From the NCBI GenBank assembly GCA_022457155.1, contig JAJGOT010000588.1:317501-381500 (forward strand): 64,000 nucleotides of DNA, given 5' to 3'. Below the pieces are notes generated by a model, which was not told where the DNA came from, ran no database searches, and worked only from the letters and a program-made list of their open reading frames with translations. Source of the DNA: Cladopsammia gracilis. Its lineage: Eukaryota; Cnidaria; Anthozoa; Scleractinia; Dendrophylliidae. The position numbers and the translations under genes are program-made. Shown piece by piece: positions 11,820 to 21,314 of the stretch. Position 1 is the stretch's first letter; each line of letters begins with the position of its first letter.

Positions 11820-12969
11820 AGGGGCGAACCATTTGATTCCCTGCAGCCGCCCAAGCAAGGAAAAAATACATCATGGTAAGCTCTGAGGAAAAAAATAACA
11901 TGCATGGATTGTGCGCCAAAAAAAAAATTCCTACAAATCATAGACATTTTTCGATGGGTTGGTTGGTTGCTGCAAATCTCTGCCTGTAGGCTAGCAAAAC
12001 TGAGTGCAGTCTTTACATCCAAGCTATGTTCTTTTATTTAATAAACCAATGTTGTCTCAAAAACAGGAGTTCATTGTTTCTTAATATTTTCAGTTATCTA
12101 ATTTCTTTTAAATTACATGACATCTTACTGAACAGATCACATGAAAACTTTAACCTCAAAACCAGTTTTACATCATTGTTGTCGTTGTCATACTTTATGT
12201 GGGTTTACTGACATTAGAAATTGAACATGCAGAACATCAAAATAAACCTTTGAATTGGATTTTTCGTACCATAATGCATTCCACTTCTTTTACAGACTGT
12301 CCAACCATCCCGATTTCGTCGAGATTACCCCAATTTGGCTTGAAAACCCCGAATCCCGACCAATATGCGATCGGGATAGCAAAAAAATCCGATTTTGACA
12401 TCTGTTCTGTCATTTTCGTCAAATTCTCATAATACTTACTATACAAAAACACGAAATTGTGTATACTTAACTCTGATATCCAGATAACTAAATAAACAGC
12501 AAGAAATATAAGATAAAATTGAATACTTGTATGTGGAGCCACACAAAGAGACGCAAAGCGACGAGAAGCCACATCAATTTGCCGAACATTTTTGACAGAA
12601 ATTGTCGTCTCAGAACACTAGAAATGGAGTTTCAAGGCATCAGGATTTCAAAATTTCTCTGGGGGCGCATGCCCCCTGACCCCCCAGCGGAATGCCCGAA
12701 AACGTGTCTTTGCTTGAAACTTAGACATCCCAAAGTCAGATTTTCGCATCTTGTATATGTCGCACCTCTGTGAGTGTCACTTTCTTACATTGGAGTGAAA
12801 AAAAAATTCCTGCAATGGAAAATCTCAAAAAAAAAATATATATATCATGCACCGCTTTTCGACTTAAAAAAAATATCCGCCTAGTTGGTCAGTGGGGAAA
12901 AAATTTTTTCCCAGGAGAAATCTTCCAACCCCCCCTCCCCCCACCTCAAAAGTCAAATGGTTCGCCCCT
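11820..12969. mobile_element. ~1.15-kb element with inverted ends
   Basis: AGGGGCGAACCATTTGATT at 11820 and its inverse AGTCAAATGGTTCGCCCCT ending 12969 bracket this stretch. Sequence just inside both ends is also loosely inverted (AAAAAAAATTCCTRCA). No transposase is recognisable; the 111-codon - strand ORF inside has no known motif. Probably a non-autonomous DNA transposon. Confidence 0.5.
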
Positions 12970-13529
12970 AAAGGGAAATGATTTATTACCACTTTCCTTC
13001 AAATAATAAATAACAAACACTGCTGCTAAACTAAAGCAAACTAAAACAAAGTGTGGGTACATAATTTTGCAGGTGCATTGTGAATAGGACATTATTATTG
13101 CTAAAGCCAACGCACGAAAAACTTTTTATGTATATCAACCAGCTGACAGGACTTTATTTCCCATATATGAGTTTTAAAAAGACTAGCTCAGACTGTCTAA
13201 CGGGACTAATGTATAGTGATTTCTTTAGTTATGAGCTCTCAATAGTTTAATTTTTATTCATAAAGAGTTTCTGTCTTAGGACATGACTCGTTTTTTCTCA
13301 AAATGAATATTAATAGATGTGTGTTTGTTTCACCCCAACTGGGTACAACAGTCATTTCGTACACAAGGTTTACATGCAGTTATTATAAACTAAATGTATA
13401 ATCATTAATCTTATTCTTTTTCACTAAAATGAATCTTTGAAGAAGTTATTTCTTTCCTCACGACGAAATCTTGAATGAGCTAATGTCTTGAAACTCGATG
13501 AAAGCTTTGTTATGACACAGTCATCATAC

Positions 13530-13579
13530 AATAGCCTTTCGATATTCAATATTAAAATATTGAATATCGAAAGGCTATT
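13530..13579. repeat. Perfect 50-bp palindrome
   Basis: 24-bp arms (AATAGCCTTTCGATATTCAA onward) are perfectly complementary around a 2-bp centre. It could extrude as a cruciform. No flanking element was recognised. Confidence 0.85.
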
Positions 13580-13856
13580 TTATTTCTTCCTGGGGATTGA
13601 GAGATTTAATAGTGACCCAAGCATAACATATGACAAATATACTGAAATTATCCCTTCTGTCAGTTCTCTTTGTGCATGGTTTAAAAATAGCTCTTGTACT
13701 TTAAATGTAATTTTTCCCATTCTTTTGCTTTTTTATCCTTTGCCAAAACTGACAATGTTTTGTGTGTGTGTGCCAAAATTTCGTTTTGAATTATGATGAG
13801 TCTTTACATTAGATTCAGTAATCAATCAATGGTACACAAAACTGATGAAAATTAAT

Positions 13857-14042
13857 CTACAAGGAAGTAGAGGACCTCTTCACAGTTGCCGGTGAATTGT
13901 AGAACCTTTTCTTGGGAAGAGGGGATACAGTCACGTCCAAAAAATAATTGGCCCAAGTTGTTGTCTTCTCCCCGCTAACTCTGGTAAAGCTGATGAAAAA
14001 TAGTAGAATGCAATAATAATAACAAAATACAGCCATTTTCAA
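13857..14042 (-). CDS. Candidate 61-residue secreted peptide
   Basis: ATG at 14042 opens a 61-codon frame. Its N-terminus looks like a signal peptide: MKMAVFC, a hydrophobic run (YYYCILLFFISF), then a plausible cleavage after RVSG. The remaining ~38 residues are hydrophilic, with a dibasic KKR and a later KR, as in small secreted peptides or propeptides. It lies ~740 bp upstream of, and divergent from, the GPCR. It may be a chance frame or a first exon of something longer. Confidence 0.3.
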   Translation of the reverse strand: MKMAVFCYYYCILLFFISFTRVSGEKTTTWANYFLDVTVSPLPKKRFYNSPATVKRSSTSL

Positions 14043-14779
14043 GAGCGTGGTGTTGTTTTATGTCTGAAGGTGACGGCTACATTTCGATCCTAATCGCATG
14101 CTGATCCACAGTTGACTGTTGACTAAACAATATTACTTACATCTGTCAGAGTTTAACTCTTCCATTTCATTGTTTCCGTTTCACCCTCAGTTGATGTTTA
14201 ACAATGGACGACGGATGCTTAAAAATCTGTTTATTTGTCAGTTGACAGTAAAATCCTAAAACAATAATCAAATGCTATGTCCATATTCAGAGAATTAGCG
14301 TTTAGCTCTTGCTGCAGAAATGTTAGTGAAAGAGCAAATTTAAAATGTTATTTGTACATCTGCCAGGGTTGCGTTATCGGTTTGAACAAACCCATTTATT
14401 TATTGAATTATAGGTTCAGTTTAGTAAACAGTTTTTTTAATTCTTACGCCAATCAGATAATGTAATATCGGAGTGTACAGGTGTATTTGACATAAAGCAA
14501 TCCCTTTTTTTCAAAATCCATATCAAGCAATTAAGGATTCTCTCGAAAGACAGAAGTTCCAAATGTGCGAAAATTAAGTTTCTCCACACGAACCAGGAAC
14601 GCCGCCAAAAAACTGGAAATTAGCCTACGGGAAATTTATTTCACTCTTTTAACATAGGACCTGGCAACAGGAGACGATTCATGAACAAACTCTACAAATG
14701 AAACGACAACAGTTCAGTTTAAAGTTCTTAACACGCAAACGAAAAAGTCTTCACTACTATACTACAAAGGCATTCAAAT

Positions 14780-15874
14780 ATGACGGATGCCCTCGAATCA
14801 CGCAGTACAGTCTTGAAAATCGTTGAAGCCGGATCAATGATTGGATTAAATGTTTTGTCTCTTCGGGGAAACATTCTCGTTTGTATCTCGGTTTACAGAA
14901 ATACAAGGCTCCGTACAACGACAAACCTTTACATCATAGCACTGGCTGTCAGTGACTTGTTGGCCGCAATTTTTGTCATGCCTCTTGCAACAGGAGTTCT
15001 TATCACAGGAAGATGGCCTTTCGGTGAAATGGTTTGCCAAATACACGCGTATTTCAGCCTGTTTGTGTTGTATGTTTCCCCTGTAACCATGGGTCTGACA
15101 GCACTGAACAGATACGTGAGAATATGCAAATCAGATCAACAATACAGATTATTTTTCTCGAAAAGAAAATCTAGAATTATTCTCTGCTCTGCATGGACGT
15201 TTGTAGCCTTATATATCTTAATTCCTCGTCTCACTGGTTTACAAGGATTTCATTTTGTACCGAGCTACGCAGCTTGCTTAAACAAGCATTTGAGCAAATT
15301 TGGAAAAATGCTGCATTACTTTGTCGTCGTGGGTTTGTTTTGCATCCTTCCGCTGGCTGTGACCATATTCAGCTACAGGAAAGTTCTGAAAAAGATTCGG
15401 GAACACAACATGGGAACGGTGCAAAGTCTTCGAACACAAGCAAGGAATCAATCAGTCAGCACAAGTGAAGTCCGAATAAGCAGGTCTTTGTTTGTTGTTG
15501 TATTCGCGTTCATGTTGTGTTGGTTACCCGCTTGGATCATCACCATCTTGACGCGCTTAGCTGTTGCTGGTACCATCCCACGAAATGTTCAGTTGATATG
15601 CACTTTTTGCCTAAGTGTGTCCAACACCATCAATCCCTTCATTTATGCAGGAATGAATCCTTTGTTCAGGAGAGAATTTCGAAGATTACTTGGCTGTACA
15701 TTTGGGGAGAAAGTCGAGGACAATTCAAGCTTGCAATCATCAAGTAGAAGGCCGAACACGTTATCATCCGTGGTACGATCAGAAGCGACAGCTTATCAGG
15801 GAACCGCAGTTGAAATGGAAAGTTTTGCGTGTCGACCGATCAAGGAGGAGGACACTGAAACAAACGATATGTAG
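14780..15874 (+). CDS. Class A (rhodopsin-like) G protein-coupled receptor
   Basis: A 364-residue, seven-helix plasma-membrane receptor encoded in one exon. Visible landmarks: GN at 30-31 in TM1, SDL with the sodium-site Asp 59 in TM2, WPF at 79-81, disulfide Cys 86 at the top of TM3 with Cys 166 in loop 2, NRY (110-112) in place of the usual DRY, CWLP (247-250) in TM6, NPFIY (285-289) in TM7, and Cys 306 after helix 8 as a possible palmitoylation site. The N-terminus is short (~20 residues) with no N-glycosylation sequon. NRY and the overall pattern recall melatonin-like receptors, which are expanded in cnidarians, but TM7 carries the canonical NPxxY that vertebrate melatonin receptors lack. 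Ligand unknown. The ATG at 14780 fits the usual TM1 spacing. Confidence 0.95.
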   Translation: MTDALESRSTVLKIVEAGSMIGLNVLSLRGNILVCISVYRNTRLRTTTNLYIIALAVSDLLAAIFVMPLATGVLITGRWPFGEMVCQIHAYFSLFVLYVSPVTMGLTALNRYVRICKSDQQYRLFFSKRKSRIILCSAWTFVALYILIPRLTGLQGFHFVPSYAACLNKHLSKFGKMLHYFVVVGLFCILPLAVTIFSYRKVLKKIREHNMGTVQSLRTQARNQSVSTSEVRISRSLFVVVFAFMLCWLPAWIITILTRLAVAGTIPRNVQLICTFCLSVSNTINPFIYAGMNPLFRREFRRLLGCTFGEKVEDNSSLQSSSRRPNTLSSVVRSEATAYQGTAVEMESFACRPIKEEDTETNDM

Positions 15875-18125
15875 CGTAGGAGTCGTCTAAATAGTTGAGA
15901 CTATGGACTCAGTAGTTGGACTCTGCCGCCATGTTAACGTGGTCCCTTTTAGACAAGAAATTCTTCCCAGATGTATAAATGCATGGATATCGGCAAACCG
16001 TTAGTATAACTCATAATCTATAATCTTAGTTGCTTCATGCCAACGAAAATATCGATTGGGCTACCTTGGCCGTGACGTAACATGAAAACGCTCTATTGGG
16101 CTGTAAAGGATTCAGCGTAATAACTTGTGAATAATTGTAACTACTGAATATGTAATTTAAAACTACACAACCACATGTTTTGAAAATACTATTATTAAAT
16201 AGTATTATAATTAATCAATAGATATGCTCATGACACAACTTAGTCAACAACTAGAGTTTTCTTTATAGTAAAATGTCGTCTCAAAATTTTTTAACATTGG
16301 AAATTTATTGGTTTTGATTTCGAATGGAAAAATGTGGCATTGGGTACGAAATATCTTACGCTCCACGAAATTAACGCGAATAAGTAAAATTCTATTTCAT
16401 TTAAGTGGCGTTAATTTTTGTGAGCGTTGATATACGCGACATCAATTAAGTGGAATGTTTATTTCCGCGACCTTAATTTCCATTATTATAACCCAAAATT
16501 TTGCATCCTGTCCAAGCATATTGGACACCTAGGAAACAATAGCTTTCTTTTTCCTGCATGCTGTGTTTTTCATTTACAATGCGAACGCCTAAAAGTTTAT
16601 CGTTTTCAACACTTCCATTTCTTCTAATTTCGTTAATTTCTTTCCCTTTGAAATTTTACCTCCTCTTTCGCGTTTAAAAGTTCCTTTATAATTCAACCCA
16701 TTGATAAACTGCCCAAATATGGTCACAAAGCTCTTGATATCCGTATATCAAGCGATGGCGGTAAATTTCGCATTTTGAAAGAAAGTGAAAATGACCGCTG
16801 CCTGCATTTCGTATCTTTGGGAGAAAAAATGCGCAAACTATAAGATAAAAAGGGAAAAGAAAGAAAAAAGAGAAGAAAAGAAAAGAGAAAGATTATTGAT
16901 CACGATTGTTTGATAGCTTCTAATAAGATAAAGCGACCATTAGCATCGGTATGAAGATTCTTTAATTGAAAATCAAGATTTTTCCGCGCCAAAACTAGAA
17001 CGCCTCGAGCAAAGAAAGGACATCATGATGTGGCTGCGCGAACAAAAAGCTTTTCCTGTGTGTGTAACATAATGGCTTTATTTTAGGCCTTTTCAATCTC
17101 TAACCGCCTTAGCAGATAAACATTGTTCAACAAGTCTCTTACCAATTCACCTTATTTTACCTATTTTAGATTTGGAAGAGTAAATATAACATTTTTTTTC
17201 TGGATTTCCTTCGGAATAAAGCCGCCAAGTATGCTACTCGTCAGGATCGTTTACTCATAAGTTAATTATCCACAGTTCGCATATATGATCATTTTCTTAT
17301 ACATTACAATTACATTACAAGGGTCACAATCATGGTTTGAAACCGTCGGATGGCTCATTTTACAGTATCCTTTAAGGCTGTAAAAGCATCATATGTTATT
17401 GTTGAGGATACTCACTATAAATTGCAAACAACATGTAGCTGCAGGTGGTTTAGGCGTTTCGCCCATTGGTCTCTATGATTAAATAAAGTAAAAACTTGAT
17501 TTAATTCAATAAATAAGTTTTAAAACTTCTAATTCAGTTCTATCTTGATTACTTTCTTTGTATCTGCTACGTAGTTCTTCGTAACTAATGTCTTCATATT
17601 TCTATCGAAGTCGTAGATTTACTCTTAGTTGAATTGAAAATAACACTCAAATCTAATTCAAGAACACATTTCACAAAACTGATCTCCTGTTTGTCTGCGC
17701 TGGTTACATCTGGTCAGTGGTCGTTTCTCAACCGGCTGGATGGTGAAATTAAAAGCTAGCGATGATCATGTACAATCGTACACCGCCGTCTCAACTGGCT
17801 TCGTTACTTTTTAGTGGTTCCGCGCTCTAGAAAACGAACGACAAATTTCTGTAATGTAAAAACTGTGTTTTTGAGTGAATTGCACTGTTGCATCTTCTTT
17901 AAAAGATTCTATTAATTTTCTAAAAATAGGGATTCTGAATCGGACGTGTATTCATATTAGTGTCCTGAATGTGTCATAACTACGATGAAAGGTTTTTGGG
18001 CCTTTTGGAAATACGAATTGAAAGCGATGCTTGGTTTTTGTAACCGCGAAGATACGCGAAATGGCCTCCATTTGGACGATATCGCGTACAGAGAACGTTA
18101 CGATAACTTTTCAAGGGATAAACTA
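15875..18125. other. GPCR 3' flank and non-coding DNA
   Basis: AT-rich sequence with no supported exon. Purine-rich (AAAGAG-type) low complexity lies near 16.85 kb. The 116-codon ORF starting at 17985 runs through the 12-bp repeat array and a poly-C tract and is not convincing. Confidence 0.45.
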
Positions 18126-18130
18126 CGGCT

Positions 18131-18180
18131 CGAGTTAGGATCCGAGTTAGGATCCGAGTTAGGATCCGAGTTAGGATCCC
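18131..18180 (+). repeat. Tandem 12-bp repeat GGATCCGAGTTA, left array
   Basis: About four perfect 12-bp units. The same unit occurs in reverse orientation at 20751-20824, so the two arrays face each other across ~2.6 kb. This suggests the subterminal arrays of one large element. A poly-C run follows at 18216-18233. Confidence 0.85.
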
Positions 18181-18709
18181 ACCTGAGGATCCCTCCAAAA
18201 AAATTAAAAAAACGCCCCCCCCCCCCCCCCCCCCTCCCCTCCCATTTTATAGTTATAAAGCTCGCAAAAATGATGCTTCTTGTATTTTTAGCGGTTGTAT
18301 GGAGATTCCAGGTGACTGAACTAAAAGCCTTCTAAACGTCGAAAAATGATACAGACTTCATAGTCTCGAAGTCATTTGTGTTTTAAAGCCATCTGGTGGT
18401 TTTGACCTCTTTGCCGGGGCGTGGATGGCAGTTTGTGTCAGCTTTTATCTGATGCCATCGTGGCATTCGTTAGAATAGCTCTGCAGTAAAACCTTTCATG
18501 ACATTGCATGTAGGCTTCGAGCAAGCATCGATTTGGAGGTCGTTTTGAAATTATGCTGTATTCTCGTTGGCTTTCTTCAACTCAGTTTTCGTCAACTCGG
18601 CGGCTTTCTTCAATTCTGGAGCTCTGTTCAATCGGCGGCTTTCTTCAGTTTTGTTTGACCTCTTGCTGTGCTCATGTAGCCATTTTCTAGTAGAAGTTTA
18701 CAAACAATG

Positions 18710-18835
18710 TTAGGCCCGGTTCAAACGTCGAACTTCACATGTGCCGAACCTAATGCAAATAAGCAAAATCTCTTGTTCTTGCTCATTTGCATTAGGTTCG
18801 GCACATGTGAAGTTCGACGTTTGAACTGGGCCTAA
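18710..18835. mobile_element. Hairpin MITE, ~50-bp arms
   Basis: TTAGGCCCGGTTCAAACGTC at 18710 is inverted as GACGTTTGAACTGGGCCTAA ending 18835. Pairing is nearly complete through TTCGGCACATGTGAAGTTCG. It is bounded by TTAG/CTAA ends and lies inside the interval between the two 12-bp arrays. Confidence 0.75.
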
Positions 18836-19548
18836 GGTTCTTCACTCTTTCTGAAAAATCTCAGGGTTGGATCTTAAGTTTGAAATTATCGACCATCAAT
18901 GGTTTCTTGCAATTAGTTTCAGCGCATTTCAGTCACTGCTCCGCTTTGTAGTTGAGAATCGTTTTTCCGGAGCTCTAATCCGTTTATCTCCATTGTCATT
19001 TGTGTTGTGTTCTTCTCACCGCGTTGTAATCGATCAGTTTCGGCACAGTTGAGAATTGTTGACAATGGCGACTGTTTTGTTTATGCCATGATATATATGA
19101 TTTCTACAGTCAATCAAAATTTAGCCGGGGGATTTAAGCCTATCAGAAATTATTAATATTCTGAATGAGTAACACAACTTCTTATTTGTTAACATCAAAT
19201 TGTATTATTTCCTTTTGATATTAATTTATGCATTTCATGTGCGGCGTTTGACATTTCAATAGATTTCTTTCTAACATGCAGTTCAATAATAAACAATACA
19301 CGGATTTTAAACCTTAAATGTTCGAGGGATTCGTTCAGCCACAAAGATTTTCCGAGATGTAAATTTTGTTTTCCGAAATACTGGCAAGATCCAGATCCCG
19401 TAAAAGCTTTCTTGCTTTATAAAAGCGATCCCTCGACTCTCTTCGAACAAATTTTACAACAATATTGGAGGCCCTCGAACGACTGGTCGAGGAAGCTTGA
19501 AGGGTTCACAAACTGCAGCACTGAAGGATGGTTTCGGTAATCGATGAC

Positions 19549-19960
19549 TCACAGATAAATCATTTTCGTTATGTCTAATTTGATTAATGATCCAACCTTT
19601 ATCACAATACCGCTTGTATTTTCATCTTGTACCTCGGGTATACCAGAGATTTCTACACACTCGCGGTGGGAGTATTGTTCCAAATTATTGAAGGAAGCTT
19701 CGTAAGCCCAGTTGTAATTTGTTGGCCAATTTAGCGTTTTCAGCTTCAAGATTCGCATTTCTTGCTTCAAGTGTATTAAGTCGTTCTTGTACAGTTTTAA
19801 AATTGTCAGCCATTTTCTTGACGAGGTCATCCAACTTAGCTTGAATTGGTTGAAGTTTGCTGTCGAGGAGCGATTCAAAATCCTTAATTGATGGCATTTC
19901 GTTTGCAAGCCAAAACAAACCGAAAAAACACAACACCAAAGAAGTGATATACTTTTAGAA
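19549..19960 (-). pseudogene. LINE ORF1-like fragment, frameshifted
   Basis: One frame (from 19939) gives a coiled coil (FESLLDSKLQPIQAKLDDLV through ARNANLEAENAKLANKL). A frameshift near 19.69 kb leads to NNLEQYSHRECVEISGIPE in the next frame. A Glu/Leu-rich coiled coil followed by EQYSRRECxEIxGIPE is typical of ORF1 proteins of L1/Tx1-like and related LINEs. No reverse transcriptase adjoins it, so this is debris. Confidence 0.7.
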
Positions 19961-20750
19961 TCTACATACAAGTTAACGAAAACGCAAAATAAAAATTACA
20001 GAAACTTTCCAAATTTCGCTGAGATTTTCCAGAATTTGGAGAGAGCGAGAGAAGGACATCCGCCATCACCTTTGCTGACCGCTGAAGTTATTGAATGGTG
20101 TAGCGATATGGGTGCTGGGTGTAGTGATAATCAACATTTCATGGATATATTATTTGGTATACAGGAATGTGAATCAATCTTTTCATGAATCATATTTTGT
20201 TGGTTGGTAAACAGTAAAATCTATAATTGTAGACGCACCAAAACAAACCCTGGTCTTAGAGTTTTCCTGGCAAGACTCCATAAGGTTTATCAAATATTGA
20301 AACTATCATTGCTAAATCGTGAAACAAAATGTCCATTCATTTACGGAAATGGCGTAAATATTGTAATAACAAAAACTGATCATGAATGTCGATACTTAAC
20401 ATGCAATTGCTGACATTATTAAATGGATTACTGTCTTTGTGAATGTAATGTGTGTATTGTGTGAGTGTGTTAATTGTAATCGAACTCAAATGAAATGAAA
20501 TGAAATGAAATAAAAAGTTATTTTATTTTATTTTGTTTTAAAAAACACAAAAATAATCAAATTGTACGCAAGTGAATAAAAGCGGTCTGCCAGAATTACA
20601 GTGTGTTTACAGTGTATTTTTTCCGATTCGATTTGAAGGCGATTTTTGAGGGATCCCAAGTGCATGATGAATTAACTGGGGGATTCTGAGGAAGGGAGGG
20701 GAAATTTTTTCCTTTTTTTTAGGGAATGTTTTTTTTGAGTTTTTTTTTAG

Positions 20751-20824
20751 GGATCCTAACTCGGATCCTAACTCTGATCCTAACTCGAATCCTAACTCGG
20801 ATCCTAACTCGGATCCTAACTCGA
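20751..20824 (-). repeat. Tandem 12-bp repeat, right array (inverted)
   Basis: Six units of GGATCCTAACTC with a few substitutions, the reverse complement of the unit at 18131-18180. Preceded by T-rich low complexity at 20706-20749. Confidence 0.85.
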
Positions 20825-21107
20825 GAAATAGCTAACCTCACTTTTCAATGACATTGCCTCTTTAAACGTTTTTACATCGCAATACCGTATTTTTGAAATG
20901 TTTTTAACAGTGTTGCTATTTGCATTTCGAATGCTTGTTTGCGAACTTTTCTTACTTCGGTTACGCAATGTATATCTTCATCTTTAATAAATTCGCCGGT
21001 CATCTGTGTAGGGCACCACTAAAAGTAACGAAAACCCCTCAACGGGCTCAACCTCACGAAGGAGAATTTCAACAGCGGATAACCGAATAAGGTGATTTAA
21101 GCGTATT

Positions 21108-21314
21108 TTAATCATCATCCTCATCATCTCTCTCATTGATTAAAGGCGTCATAAAAAACCGGGCCATGAATCGACCACAGTCACGCAATCCTTCAAATAT
21201 GTCGTCACGCCCAAGTCCAATTTTTGGTTTGACCTTGACCCCGTTGATAAAAAGCTTTCTCGCCGTGACAGTCACGTAAGGCGGACCACTTTCCAAGCGA
21301 CCTTGAAATGTGAT
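21108..21314 (-). CDS. WFS1: Wolframin exon 8 (residues 710-777, C-terminus)
   Basis: Acceptor TTTAG|ATC at 21314, stop TAA at 21110-21108. Encodes ITFQGRLESGPPYVTVTARK, a hydrophobic FMARFFMTPL and a final RDDEDDD. Human wolframin aligns as [20 protein letters not shown] and ends in a Phe-rich stretch. The acidic tail has no counterpart in the human protein. Confidence 0.9.
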   Translation of the reverse strand: MTFQGRLESGPPYVTVTARKLFINGVKVKPKIGLGRDDIFEGLRDCGRFMARFFMTPLINERDDEDDD

